A stretch of 11,906 bases of DNA from Asaia bogorensis (lineage in GTDB: Bacteria > Pseudomonadota > Alphaproteobacteria > Acetobacterales > Acetobacteraceae). The stretch lies in NCBI GenBank assembly GCA_945871455.1, contig CAMBXJ010000073.1, positions 1 through 11,906 of the forward strand. The letters are read 5' to 3'. Each line of letters starts with the position of its first letter. Positions within the stretch are counted from its first letter, which is position 1. Position numbers and translations under genes: made by a program. Below are positions 1 to 6,402 of the stretch, piece by piece. The notes under the pieces are model-generated. The model saw nothing but the letters and a program-made list of their open reading frames with translations, was not told where the DNA came from and did no database searches.

Positions 1-846
1 CGTTTTGCGGCGGTGGAACTGGTTCCGTTGTCGTACCGCGCCCGCGCCATTTCATGGGTAACCGCCGGCGGGGTGGTCGCCGGCGTGTTGGGCTCGTCTA
101 TCACGAGGCTGACCTACGATGTGCTGATGCCGTTGTATCTCGGCACCTACGTCGCGATGATCGTGATCCATCTCGTTGTTTTCGCGTTGCTGTCGTTCAT
201 TCGCTTCCCGCCGATGCCGAAGGCCACGCAGGCGGAAGGGCCGAAGCGGTCCCTGTGGGAAATTGCCAGGCAGCCGCGGTTCGCGGCCGCCGTCCTGTCC
301 AGCATGGCAGCCTGGGCAACGATGCTGTTTCTCATGAGCGCCTCTCCATTGGCGGTAGTCGGCTGCGGCCTGCCGCCGACCGAGGCACCGGTGGTGATCT
401 TCCTGCACGTCATGGGCATGTTCGTGCCGTCCTTCTTCACCGGAAACCTGATTACCCGGTTTGGCACGGTTCAGGTGATGGCCGCCGGCGCGGCGATCCT
501 GTTCGCCGGCATCCTGGTTGCGCTCGCCGGGATCGACGCATGGAACTTCCGGATTTCCCTGGCCTTGAACGGCATTGGCTGGAACTTCCTGTTCGTCGGG
601 GCAACCATGCTGGTCACCACTTGCTACCGGCCGTCCGAGCGGGGCCGGGCCCAGGCGCTGAATGACTTCCTGATTTTCAGCACGACCGCGATCGCGAGCT
701 TCCTGGCGGGATTCCTGCAGGATCGGATGGGGTGGGTGGTGCTGAACCTGGCGGGTCTCGCGTTGGTCGTGGTGGCATTCCTGGCCGTGGTCTGGCTTTG
801 GCTGCAACGCCGGCCCGCTCTGGCAGCCGGATCTGGGGCCGCCTGA
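1..846 (+). CDS. MFS transporter, C-terminal part (5' end outside window)
   Basis: The frame is open from the first base, so this is the last 281 residues of a longer protein. It is very hydrophobic, with about eight predicted membrane spans (for example the stretches around residues 25-40, 45-67, 97-120, 130-150, 158-178, 185-205, 222-240 and 247-266), matching helices 5-12 of a 12-helix major facilitator permease. A basic loop (KRSLWEIARQPRF) near residues 82-94 fits the central cytoplasmic loop between the two six-helix halves, and the RARAISWVTAGGVVAGVLG stretch near the left edge resembles the helix-5 antiporter-like region of drug/sugar permeases. It would act in the inner membrane. The substrate cannot be told, and neither the start nor the promoter is visible. 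The stop codon lies inside a GC-rich hairpin at 827-851. It converges with the amidohydrolase gene, 283 nt away. Confidence 0.85.
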   Translation, partial: RFAAVELVPLSYRARAISWVTAGGVVAGVLGSSITRLTYDVLMPLYLGTYVAMIVIHLVVFALLSFIRFPPMPKATQAEGPKRSLWEIARQPRFAAAVLSSMAAWATMLFLMSASPLAVVGCGLPPTEAPVVIFLHVMGMFVPSFFTGNLITRFGTVQVMAAGAAILFAGILVALAGIDAWNFRISLALNGIGWNFLFVGATMLVTTCYRPSERGRAQALNDFLIFSTTAIASFLAGFLQDRMGWVVLNLAGLALVVVAFLAVVWLWLQRRPALAAGSGAA

Positions 847-851
847 TCCGG
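827..851 (+). terminator. Possible terminator hairpin over the MFS stop codon
   Basis: A perfect 7-bp inverted repeat, ccggatc (827-833) and gatccgg (845-851), encloses an 11-nt loop and covers the stop codon at 844-846. The following bases are only moderately T-rich (tctgtgtgattt), so intrinsic termination is possible but not convincing. No other structure was seen in the rest of the 847-1129 gap apart from the hairpin at 1100-1124. Confidence 0.3.
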
Positions 852-1099
852 GTCTGTGTGATTTGGGGTGCGGGGTTGGAATCGCATCGCGGCGGTCGGC
901 CGCATGACATTGATCCACCCCGAAGGTCCCAGTGGGAGCTGGGTCGAGGACCAGGTGCCCACTGCCGGCTACCAGCCGCCGTAACCACTGCCCGATGCAC
1001 CTCCCCCGCGTCACAGCCCTGGGCTTTGACACGGCAACCCGCGCTTCAACCGCAGGGGGCGGGTTGGGGGATCAAGCCCGGCAGCGACGGTGAGGGTAC

Positions 1100-1124
1100 G
1101 CCGATCGGCCGTGGTTAGATCGGC
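1100..1124 (-). terminator. Possible hairpin after the amidohydrolase gene
   Basis: Inverted repeat gccgatc (1100-1106) and gatcggc (1118-1124), 7 bp with an 11-nt loop, begins 5 nt past the amidohydrolase stop on the minus strand. There is no T run after it, so it may stabilise the 3' end rather than terminate by itself. The 9-mer gatcggccg also occurs twice here as a direct repeat. Confidence 0.25.
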
Positions 1125-1129
1125 CGGAA

Positions 1130-2203
1130 TCAGGGTGCGATCATCCGATACACGCGCGCGGCCGTGCCGCTGTAGAGCGCGGTTTTCTCGGCAGCCGACG
1201 CATGGACGGTAATGCGCTTGAACGCGTTCCACAGCTCCGTATAGCCGCCCGACTGCTTGTCCGGCGGAAAGTTGCTCTCGAACATGCAGCGATCGACGCC
1301 GAACGCTTCGATGCAATGCTCGATATAGGGACGCCAGGCCGCGGCCAGATCTTCGGACGACGGCGGCAGATCGCGCTCGTGGAAGTCGAAGCCGACCGAC
1401 ACCATCCCCAGGCCGCCCAGCTTCATCGTGACGTTCGGGCATTTCGCGAGCTCAGTGATGTTGGTCTTCCACCCCGCGAAAACCTCCGGCCGGTGGCCCG
1501 AATAGGGGCCAACGCCCAGGATGCCGCCAACGTGGTTGAGAATGATGGACGTATTCGGGAATGACCGCGCAAGGTCGATCGCGTCTGGCAATTGCGGGTG
1601 ATACTGCCACGACTCGAAGCTGAGACCGAGCGGGGCGAGCTGGGCAAAGCCCTCCCGAAATTTCGGGTCCATCACCTGATGCAACGGCACGGTGCGGGAG
1701 GCGAATTTGCTGACCGCCTCATGCTCATCCCAGGCGACGCCGTGGCGCATGCCGCGTAACCGGCCGCCGGCCGCGACGATCTCGGCTTCCATCAATTCGC
1801 GGACATTCGCCGCACCGGCGGTCAGATCGCCGCCGCCGATGATGACCTCGGCCACCCGGCACGGTCCATAACCGCCCGAAGCGCTCATGGCGGCCAGACC
1901 GGCGACGAACTCGACCTCCCCCACTGCCGCCATATGCCGCGGTCCCTCCTTCCGATACATCGCTCGGCATTCCAGGAACACGGTCGAGACGATGTTGTGG
2001 CCGCCGCCGATGTCGGACAGCAATCCGGGCAGCAGATAGCTGCCGCGATGCGGTGAATCCCAGAAATGGTGGTGCGGATCGATGATCGGCAGGTCCGGCT
2101 CCAACGCCGCTTCGGTGCGCAGTGCCAACCACGCGGCGAGGGCGGCATCGTCGCGGACGGTCGTGCCGCGATACTCGCCCTTTGAATCTGCAACCGGGGT
2201 CAT
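1130..2203 (-). CDS. Amidohydrolase family protein (COG3618-like, TIM-barrel)
   Basis: This predicts a 357-residue metal-dependent hydrolase of the amidohydrolase-2 group, related to 2-pyrone-4,6-dicarboxylate lactonase and other lactone or ester hydrolases; cytoplasmic, with no signal peptide. The N-terminal strand carries D42-P-H-H-H-F-W-D49, the family metal-binding HxH motif. Further landmarks are SFESWQYHPQLPD (195-207, with H202), the strand ILNHVGG (221-227, H224) and FESNFPPDKQSGGYTELWNAFKRI (308-331). The position that holds a metal-ligand Asp in many relatives (GSDWP-like) is Asn here, which I believe is normal for this subfamily. An in-frame ATG five codons upstream exists, but GGAGG (2212-2216) sits exactly 8 nt before the ATG used here and nothing similar precedes the upstream one. 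The gene is separated from the minus-strand catabolic-looking genes by an IS remnant. The exact substrate is unknown. Confidence 0.88.
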   Translation of the reverse strand: MTPVADSKGEYRGTTVRDDAALAAWLALRTEAALEPDLPIIDPHHHFWDSPHRGSYLLPGLLSDIGGGHNIVSTVFLECRAMYRKEGPRHMAAVGEVEFVAGLAAMSASGGYGPCRVAEVIIGGGDLTAGAANVRELMEAEIVAAGGRLRGMRHGVAWDEHEAVSKFASRTVPLHQVMDPKFREGFAQLAPLGLSFESWQYHPQLPDAIDLARSFPNTSIILNHVGGILGVGPYSGHRPEVFAGWKTNITELAKCPNVTMKLGGLGMVSVGFDFHERDLPPSSEDLAAAWRPYIEHCIEAFGVDRCMFESNFPPDKQSGGYTELWNAFKRITVHASAAEKTALYSGTAARVYRMIAP

Positions 2204-2211
2204 GTCGGAAT

Positions 2212-2216
2212 CCTCC
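2212..2216 (-). promoter_or_regulatory. Ribosome binding site that sets the amidohydrolase start
   Basis: GGAGG on the minus strand lies 8 nt before the ATG at 2203. It overlaps the coding part of the longer frame that starts at 2218, which has no Shine-Dalgarno sequence of its own, so the shorter protein is preferred. Confidence 0.75.
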
Positions 2217-2287
2217 ATTGATATGGGCCGCCGCTGTCGTCCGGCTTTGCATCATTCTAGGACGTCCGCACAGTATTGGGGACTCTC

Positions 2288-2299
2288 GGAATGCATTCC
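2288..2299. promoter_or_regulatory. 12-bp perfect palindrome upstream of amidohydrolase
   Basis: ggaatgcattcc is its own reverse complement and lies 85-96 nt upstream of the amidohydrolase start. A TAGAAT hexamer on the minus strand (2254-2259) could serve as a -10 box, which would put the palindrome just upstream of or overlapping the -35 zone, where an operator would be expected. No clear -35 hexamer was seen. The operator role is inference. Confidence 0.3.
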
Positions 2300-2330
2300 T
2301 TGTGAAAATGTCATCCCACCCCTCTGATAT

Positions 2331-2483
2331 CAGGGCTGTTGAATGCTCTGCACATCGGCATTGAAAGGGTGAGTCTGCGCCGCAACACATTGCGCAAATC
2401 GTATTGGCGAACCGGCCGCGTGGGTTCCGGCGCGGCACAATCTCCGAATCTATGCACGGCAACCCAGCTACCCGGAGGTTGCC
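2331..2483 (+). other. Leader of the IS remnant, possible left end near 2331
   Basis: The stretch between the amidohydrolase promoter region and the transposase fragment carries no gene. The sequence starting cagggctgttgaatgctctg (2331-2350) looks like the outer end of an insertion sequence and lies about 150 nt before the transposase start, a reasonable leader length. No inverted partner was found between 2648 and 2790, so the right end appears lost. The boundary is a guess. Confidence 0.25.
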
Positions 2484-2648
2484 TTGCGATCATTCGGCCC
2501 GTTGCTCGACCTGCTCAGCGCAATCCCGGACCCACGCCGGGCCGAGGGGGAGGTCTATAAGCTTCCCCACGTGCTCCTGTTTTCGATCCTTGCCGTGGTC
2601 ATCGGCGGCAACTCCTTCCGATCGATTGAAACTTTCATCAAGGTTAAC
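2484..2648 (+). pseudogene. ISAs1-like transposase, N-terminal remnant only
   Basis: About 55 residues match the N-terminal 'DDE_Tnp_1-associated' region of ISAs1-family transposases: FGPLLDLLSAIPDPRRAEG (residues 4-22), then KLPHVLLFSILAVVIGGNSFRSIETF (26-51). The start is TTG with GGAGG at 2474-2478, 5 nt upstream, so the original translation signal survives. After about residue 55 the frame stays open to 2933, but the sequence no longer resembles a transposase and the end of that frame runs antisense over the SDR gene. The DDE catalytic core expected over the next 300 or so residues is missing. A full family member is usually about 370-380 residues, so this is a dead fragment, marking past mobile-element activity in the middle of the cluster. 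Confidence 0.7.
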
Positions 2649-2790
2649 CAGCCCGTGCCTACCATGCGCCTTGCATACCGCTTGAAGACCTATCGATCAT
2701 ACGTTCCGCATAAAATCACCGTGCACAGGTATTCCAGCGGTTCTGGCGGGCAGGGCAACCCCGCCCCCCTGAATCGCTCGGCCGTTGCGG
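2649..2790. other. Non-coding junction after the transposase remnant
   Basis: No gene or recognisable IS right end was found here. It includes an AT-richer patch (2696-2720), locally unlike its GC-rich neighbours, and a short hairpin ggcggg/cccgcc (2745-2750 and 2760-2765) that lies 26-46 nt past the end of the minus-strand SDR gene. The hairpin lacks a following T run, so it is at best a weak terminator. Confidence 0.3.
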
Positions 2791-3762
2791 TCAGCGCCCG
2801 GGATACCACCCCGCCTGGGCGGCGAAGCGCGCGAAAAACTCCGGTTCATAGGCATGGTCCGGGTCGGCGCGGACCATCTCGTCGATCAACCTGGCATCCG
2901 GTCCGACCAGGATGCGCAGCCGGTCGGCCTTGACCCCGTCCAGGATGATGGTCGCTGCCTCCGCAGAACTGGTCGGGGCGTCGGTTACGAAGCGGCGCGC
3001 CCGTTCGGCCAGCATGCCCTTTAGGTCGGCATCCGACAGTGCCGAGGTATCCTGACCCATCGACGCCAGACGGGCCCGGGCCTGCGCCATCTGCCTGGGG
3101 TCCATGTCGTCGGAGTCGTTGCTGGTCTGCACCTTCAGGGAGTTCAGCCGGATGCCCGTGCCGATATGCCCTGGCATGACGACCGAGACCTTGATGTGCG
3201 GCGCGTTCATCCGGAAATCGGCGATCAACGCCTCGGTGAAGCCCTTGACCGCGAATTTCGCGGCGGAATAGGCGGTGTGGGGCGATTCCGGACCGACCGA
3301 GGCGAAAAAGCCGTTCATGCTGCTGGTATTGACGATATGCGCCTCGTCCGCGGCGCGCAGCAGCGGCAGGAACGCACGGGTGTTGAGGTACACGCCGCCC
3401 CAGCAGATGTTGAAGGTGCGCTCCCACTCCTCTCGCTCGTTCACGATCATGCTGCCGCCGCCGCTGATGCCGGCGTTGTTGAACAGCAGATGGACCCGGT
3501 CGGTTCCATGCTGGGTCGCAGCATCGTCGCGAAAGCGCAGCACGTCGGCTTCGTTGGACACGTCCGCGACATGCGACGTGATGCGCAGGCCCTGTGGCAG
3601 TCCCGCAGCCTGGCAAAGGCTCTGGGTTTCCGCCATGCCGCGCGCGGACACGTCGCACATGGCGACGTTGCAGCCCTCGGCGACGAGTTGGCGCACCAGT
3701 TCGCGCCCCATGCCCGATCCGCCGCCGGTAACAACGGCGATCTTGCCAGAGAAGTCTTTCAT
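2791..3762 (-). CDS. Short-chain dehydrogenase/reductase (SDR)
   Basis: This is a 323-residue classical SDR, an NAD(P)-dependent alcohol/ketone oxidoreductase of the cytoplasm. The Rossmann motif TGGGSGMG is at residues 12-19, and Asp37 at the end of the second strand suggests preference for NAD over NADP. FNNAGISGG is at 94-102, the structural Asn is N118 (FNICWGG), and the catalytic set is S147/S148, Y165 and K169 in NTSSMNGFFA...YSAAK. The spacing from Ser to Tyr is a few residues longer than the usual 13. At 323 residues it exceeds the usual 250-280, with an extended C-terminal region rich in charged helices, as in some SDRs acting on bulky substrates. The ATG used is the second in frame: GGGAG (3771-3775) lies 8 nt before it, while the ATG at 3777 has no such signal. 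It lies 108 nt downstream of the hydrolase gene on the same strand and is probably cotranscribed, so it could oxidise the alcohol released by that enzyme (inference). Confidence 0.9.
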   Translation of the reverse strand: MKDFSGKIAVVTGGGSGMGRELVRQLVAEGCNVAMCDVSARGMAETQSLCQAAGLPQGLRITSHVADVSNEADVLRFRDDAATQHGTDRVHLLFNNAGISGGGSMIVNEREEWERTFNICWGGVYLNTRAFLPLLRAADEAHIVNTSSMNGFFASVGPESPHTAYSAAKFAVKGFTEALIADFRMNAPHIKVSVVMPGHIGTGIRLNSLKVQTSNDSDDMDPRQMAQARARLASMGQDTSALSDADLKGMLAERARRFVTDAPTSSAEAATIILDGVKADRLRILVGPDARLIDEMVRADPDHAYEPEFFARFAAQAGWYPGR

Positions 3763-3770
3763 CGGTTTCG

Positions 3771-3775
3771 CTCCC
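3771..3775 (-). promoter_or_regulatory. Ribosome binding site that sets the SDR start
   Basis: GGGAG on the minus strand ends 8 nt before the ATG at 3762 and lies within the first codons of the alternative start at 3777. This favours the protein beginning MKDFSGK, which also fits the usual short distance to the SDR glycine motif. Confidence 0.6.
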
Positions 3776-3870
3776 ATGCGGTTGTTGCACCGGCGGTCAG
3801 GCTCAGTGGAATGATCGGGATCCCATAGCGCATTCGGGGCCGATCCGCACGGTGGCCCATCGATGCGCGA

Positions 3871-4824
3871 TCATGCTGCCCCAGCGGCCTGAAAGCCTGT
3901 CCGCCCCTGTTCGGCTATGCGTTCCAGCAATCGCGCCGCGATCTCCCCACCGGCATCTTCCTGGCAGAAATGGCCGGCGTCCTCGATCGCATCGTATGTC
4001 GCCCCCGGAATCATGCCCGCCCATCGCTTTCCCCAGCCCGGCGTGAAGATCGGATCGGACGCGCCGAAGATCACATGCGCCGGTTTCGACCAATGCTTCA
4101 GAGCCGCGAATGCCCGTGACTGACCAGTGGCGGCACCGGCCTCGGGTTCGGCGAACGGGATGCACCAGGGGAACCGGCGAGCACCGGCCTTGGCTTTCGG
4201 GTTGCCGGCAAAAGGGGCCTCGTAGGCGCTGATCAAAGCGTCCCGGTCGGCGACAGGGCGCACGCATGCTCGGTGCACGATCGTCCCGCACGGCAGATCG
4301 CCGCGCATCCAGGCGAGCCAATGGCGGTTGGTGGCGGCATCCCGCCATGCCCGGATCCCCGCCGAGTATTCATAGCCGTCATGGTGCAGCCAGGTATTCA
4401 GAATGGCCAGTCGAGAGACCCGATCCGGCGTTGCAACCGCATTGATCAGGCCGATCGGGCCGCCCCAATCCTGCACGACCATGGTGATGTCGCGCAGATC
4501 CAGGCGTTGGATCAATCCGGCCAGGCGATCGATGTGGCGGTCGATGACATACCACTTGTCATCGGTCACCTTGTCGCTGCGGCCGAACCCGATGTGATCC
4601 GGGGCCACACAGCGGTAACCGGCCGCGAGCAGCGGCGGGATCATTTTGCGATACAAATAGCACCACGTCGGTTCGCCATGCAGCAGCAGGGCGACGGGGG
4701 CATCCTTCGGACCTTCATCGACGTAGTGCGTGCGCAGCCCGTCCCATTCCAGATGGTTGGGCGCGTAGGGAAAATCCGTCAGCCCGTCAAACGCGTGGTC
4801 AGGGGTGCGGTAGACGCTTTCCAT
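3871..4824 (-). CDS. Haloalkane dehalogenase-like alpha/beta hydrolase (HLD-I/DhlA-like)
   Basis: The 317-residue alpha/beta-hydrolase closely follows the pattern of the DhlA branch of haloalkane dehalogenases, which displace halide from carbon by Asp attack and release an alcohol. From recollection, DhlA shares the N-terminal 'RTPD..F..L..(Y/F)P(Y/F)xPN' block, seen here at residues 6-23. HGEPTWCYLYRKMIP (49-63) forms the oxyanion region, with E51. VVQDWGG (116-122) holds the nucleophile D119 and the halide-binding W120. GASDPIF gives acid D257 and DAGHFCQED gives base H285, which completes the triad. The cap (about 145-225) has W160, W169 and W172 as candidates for the second halide-binding Trp; ISAYEAPF (198-205) matches the end of the DhlA cap. 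Upstream ATGs would add 25 or 8 residues, but AAAGG (4833-4837) lies 8 nt before this start and homology begins here. No signal peptide is seen. Activity could also be on other esters or epoxides. Confidence 0.87.
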   Translation of the reverse strand: MESVYRTPDHAFDGLTDFPYAPNHLEWDGLRTHYVDEGPKDAPVALLLHGEPTWCYLYRKMIPPLLAAGYRCVAPDHIGFGRSDKVTDDKWYVIDRHIDRLAGLIQRLDLRDITMVVQDWGGPIGLINAVATPDRVSRLAILNTWLHHDGYEYSAGIRAWRDAATNRHWLAWMRGDLPCGTIVHRACVRPVADRDALISAYEAPFAGNPKAKAGARRFPWCIPFAEPEAGAATGQSRAFAALKHWSKPAHVIFGASDPIFTPGWGKRWAGMIPGATYDAIEDAGHFCQEDAGGEIAARLLERIAEQGRTGFQAAGAA

Positions 4825-4832
4825 TGCAACAA

Positions 4833-4837
4833 CCTTT
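4833..4837 (-). promoter_or_regulatory. Ribosome binding site that sets the hydrolase start
   Basis: AAAGG on the minus strand lies 8 nt before the ATG at 4824. It is a modest match to the anti-Shine-Dalgarno sequence, but the other in-frame ATGs (4848, 4899) show nothing better, and the family alignment begins at this Met. Confidence 0.5.
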
Positions 4838-4881
4838 GCGTGTGACATTTCGATGCGGGGATAGGCGGGGCAACGCCGTTC

Positions 4882-4929
4882 AAATGCGCTTCCGGGCAAA
4901 TGCGGTTCCGGGCAAACGCGGTCCCGGTG
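4882..4929. repeat. 16-bp tandem repeat, three units
   Basis: Three head-to-tail 16-nt units run aaatgcgcttccgggc (4882-4897), aaatgcggttccgggc (4898-4913) and aaacgcggtcccggtg (4914-4929). The first two differ at one base; the third is diverged at four positions from the second. They lie 58-105 nt upstream of the hydrolase start, where a promoter or regulator-binding site would be expected. A role as an iterated operator is inference; simple slippage is the alternative. Confidence 0.7.
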
Positions 4930-4963
4930 ACCTCGCGGGTTGACCTTGGACGGGCGTCGCCAT

Positions 4964-4987
4964 CGCGTCCAGGGGCCGGGACGTGGC
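4964..4987. repeat. Shared upstream motif, copy 1
   Basis: The 18-nt core caggggccgggacgtggc (4970-4987) recurs exactly at 6409-6426. With the preceding cgcg included, 24 nt match with two substitutions. This copy begins 140 nt upstream of the hydrolase start and ends one base before the inverted-repeat element. Confidence 0.75.
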
Positions 4988-4988
4988 C

Positions 4989-5184
4989 TGTTAACGCAAC
5001 GCCAGAATGTCCCCTTGGCCCCTCGGGAAGTGCTGATGCCACAGGCTTTGCCGCCCAGGCGGGCACCTACATCCCCTCAACCTTGCCAGGAGGGGTTTGA
5101 AGATCCCACGCGCACCCCTTCCCATAGCCCTTTCTGACGTCTTGGCCGTGGGTGCCGAGGGGACATTCTGGCGTTGCGCTAACA
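4989..5184. mobile_element. 196-bp element bounded by 31-bp inverted repeats (MITE-like)
   Basis: The left arm (4989-5019) and the reverse complement of the right arm (5154-5184) agree at 29 of 31 positions; they share tgtta/tgtta outer ends and the core gcaacgccagaatgtcccc. The two differences are a/g near the outer end and t/c near the inner end. A little further pairing (ccctcgg with ccgtggg) continues inside after a one-base slip. The interior (5020-5153) has no coding evidence. The size and ends fit a miniature inverted-repeat transposable element or a large imperfect hairpin (REP-like) unit. No target-site duplication was seen at the borders, and no second copy occurs in this window. 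The family is not recognised. Confidence 0.6.
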
Positions 5185-5282
5185 TCGCAGCCGCGCCAGC
5201 CTGGATCCCGCCACGGAGGCGTGACACCCAGCCAGCGCGGCGGCGGACTGCTCAATGGGGCGTTGGTTTACACCGAATCAGG

Positions 5283-6257
5283 TCACTGAAATTTCTTCGC
5301 CCACTCGATATACTTGATCGCCATGGCGTGCTGAACGTCGAGGTATTTCGTGTAGTCATCCCCCGTCATGATGCGCACCTCCAGCCCGACATCCTCCATC
5401 TTGCGGATATGATCCGGGTTCTCCATGGCCTTCCGAAACGCTTCGGCCAGATAGGAAACGATCGCGGGCGGCGTGCCCTTCGGCGCGGCGATCCCACGCG
5501 TTGAACTGGAAATCACGGTCGGGTAGCCCAGTTCCGTCGTTGTCGGAACGTCCGGCATCAGCTTGGTTCGGGCCTTGTCGGCCACCGCCAGCACGCGTAC
5601 CTCACCCGACATGGCCCGCTTGCGAACGCTGCCCACGTTGTCGAACGCCACATCGACATGCCCGCCCAGGATCGCGGTGAACTGCTGCGCGGCTCCGTCG
5701 AAATGCACGATCCGGAAACGGATATTGGCCGTCTCCTCCAGCATCATGATCGCGAGATGATCATCGCTCAGGGGCCCGGTGGTGCACGCCGTCAGCTTGC
5801 TAGGGGCCTTCCGCGCCGCCTCCACGAGATCGGCCAGACTCTTGAACGGGCTGTCGGCGCGAACCCAGATCACACCCGCATCGAACACCTGGTTGATGAT
5901 CAGGGCGAAGCTCTCGATCGTGAACGAAGCCTTGCGCTCGGGATCCAGGCTGATCGTGCTGATCCCGGGCATGGTGACGAAGCCGATCGTGTAGCCATCC
6001 GGGCGGGCACGGGTCAGTTCCGTCAGCCCCAGTTGCGACCCCGCTCCCGGTTTGTTGACAATGACAACGGGCTGACCGATGTCCTTCTCAACGATGGACG
6101 CCACGATGCGGGCACCGATATCCGTCGGTCCTCCCGGTGGCGTGGGAACGATCAACTGGATCGTACGGCGTGGAAAATCCTGCGCGTGGGCGGCGCCTGT
6201 CAGGCCCACTGCCCCAGCCGCCAAGCCGGTGCCGATTAAACCTCGACGACAAATCAT
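5283..6257 (-). CDS. Tripartite tricarboxylate transporter (Bug-type) substrate-binding protein
   Basis: This 324-residue periplasmic solute receptor belongs to the TctC/Bug family, which binds carboxylates and related small acids. A signal peptide is clear: MICRRG, a hydrophobic stretch (residues 7-20) and a likely cut after AHA at residue 25. The twin Arg gives it a weak Tat look. Family blocks follow in order: RTIQLIVPTPPGGPTD (31-46), VVIVNKPGAGSQLG (64-77), DGYTIGF (87-93), GHVDVAFDN (199-207), LMPDVPTTTELGY (233-245) and GIAAPKGTPP (255-264). The length is typical. The start chosen has AAGGGG (6265-6270) 7 nt upstream; the longer frame from 6311 would bury the signal peptide. No membrane partner (TctA/TctB) is seen nearby, as is common for orphan Bug proteins. 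It may feed substrate to the adjacent catabolic genes. The ligand is unknown. Confidence 0.93.
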   Translation of the reverse strand: MICRRGLIGTGLAAGAVGLTGAAHAQDFPRRTIQLIVPTPPGGPTDIGARIVASIVEKDIGQPVVIVNKPGAGSQLGLTELTRARPDGYTIGFVTMPGISTISLDPERKASFTIESFALIINQVFDAGVIWVRADSPFKSLADLVEAARKAPSKLTACTTGPLSDDHLAIMMLEETANIRFRIVHFDGAAQQFTAILGGHVDVAFDNVGSVRKRAMSGEVRVLAVADKARTKLMPDVPTTTELGYPTVISSSTRGIAAPKGTPPAIVSYLAEAFRKAMENPDHIRKMEDVGLEVRIMTGDDYTKYLDVQHAMAIKYIEWAKKFQ

Positions 6258-6264
6258 TGGCATT

Positions 6265-6270
6265 CCCCTT
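6265..6270 (-). promoter_or_regulatory. Ribosome binding site that sets the binding-protein start
   Basis: AAGGGG on the minus strand lies 7 nt before the ATG at 6257. An ATG two codons earlier (6263) would leave only one base of spacing, so the start at 6257, directly before the signal peptide, is preferred. Confidence 0.65.
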
Positions 6271-6402
6271 GCACTTGTTATTTGTCTTTCGTCATTTCTT
6301 CTGCCCACCAAAACGGGAGGCCCGCGCCATCCCGCGCCACGCGCCTACCCGCGGACAGCCGCCACCGTCACGCTATGACCCACCGCAACCTTCGGCAAGG
6401 GC

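Larger units (their letters stand above)
4825..5282. other. Structured non-coding region upstream of the hydrolase gene
   Basis: This 458-nt stretch carries no supportable gene; the short frames in it have no family features and partly follow the inverted-repeat arms. From left to right it holds the leader of the hydrolase gene, a 16-bp tandem repeat (4882-4929), the shared 24-nt motif (4964-4987), the inverted-repeat element (4989-5184), and about 100 nt with nothing recognised before the end of the binding-protein gene. No convincing -35/-10 pair was found. Confidence 0.6.

Noticed and set aside
52..1032. Minus-strand open frame of 326 codons over the MFS gene
   Set aside because: It is the antisense shadow of a strongly hydrophobic membrane protein, and its residues are polar and low-complexity.
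2649..2933. Continuation of the transposase frame beyond residue 55
   Set aside because: Sequence similarity to ISAs1 transposases stops, and the tail overlaps the SDR gene on the other strand, so it is read-through of a broken gene.
4940..5255. Short frames within the inverted-repeat element on both strands
   Set aside because: The similar peptides (RQNVP) arise because the inverted arms are read in both directions; no coding signal supports them.
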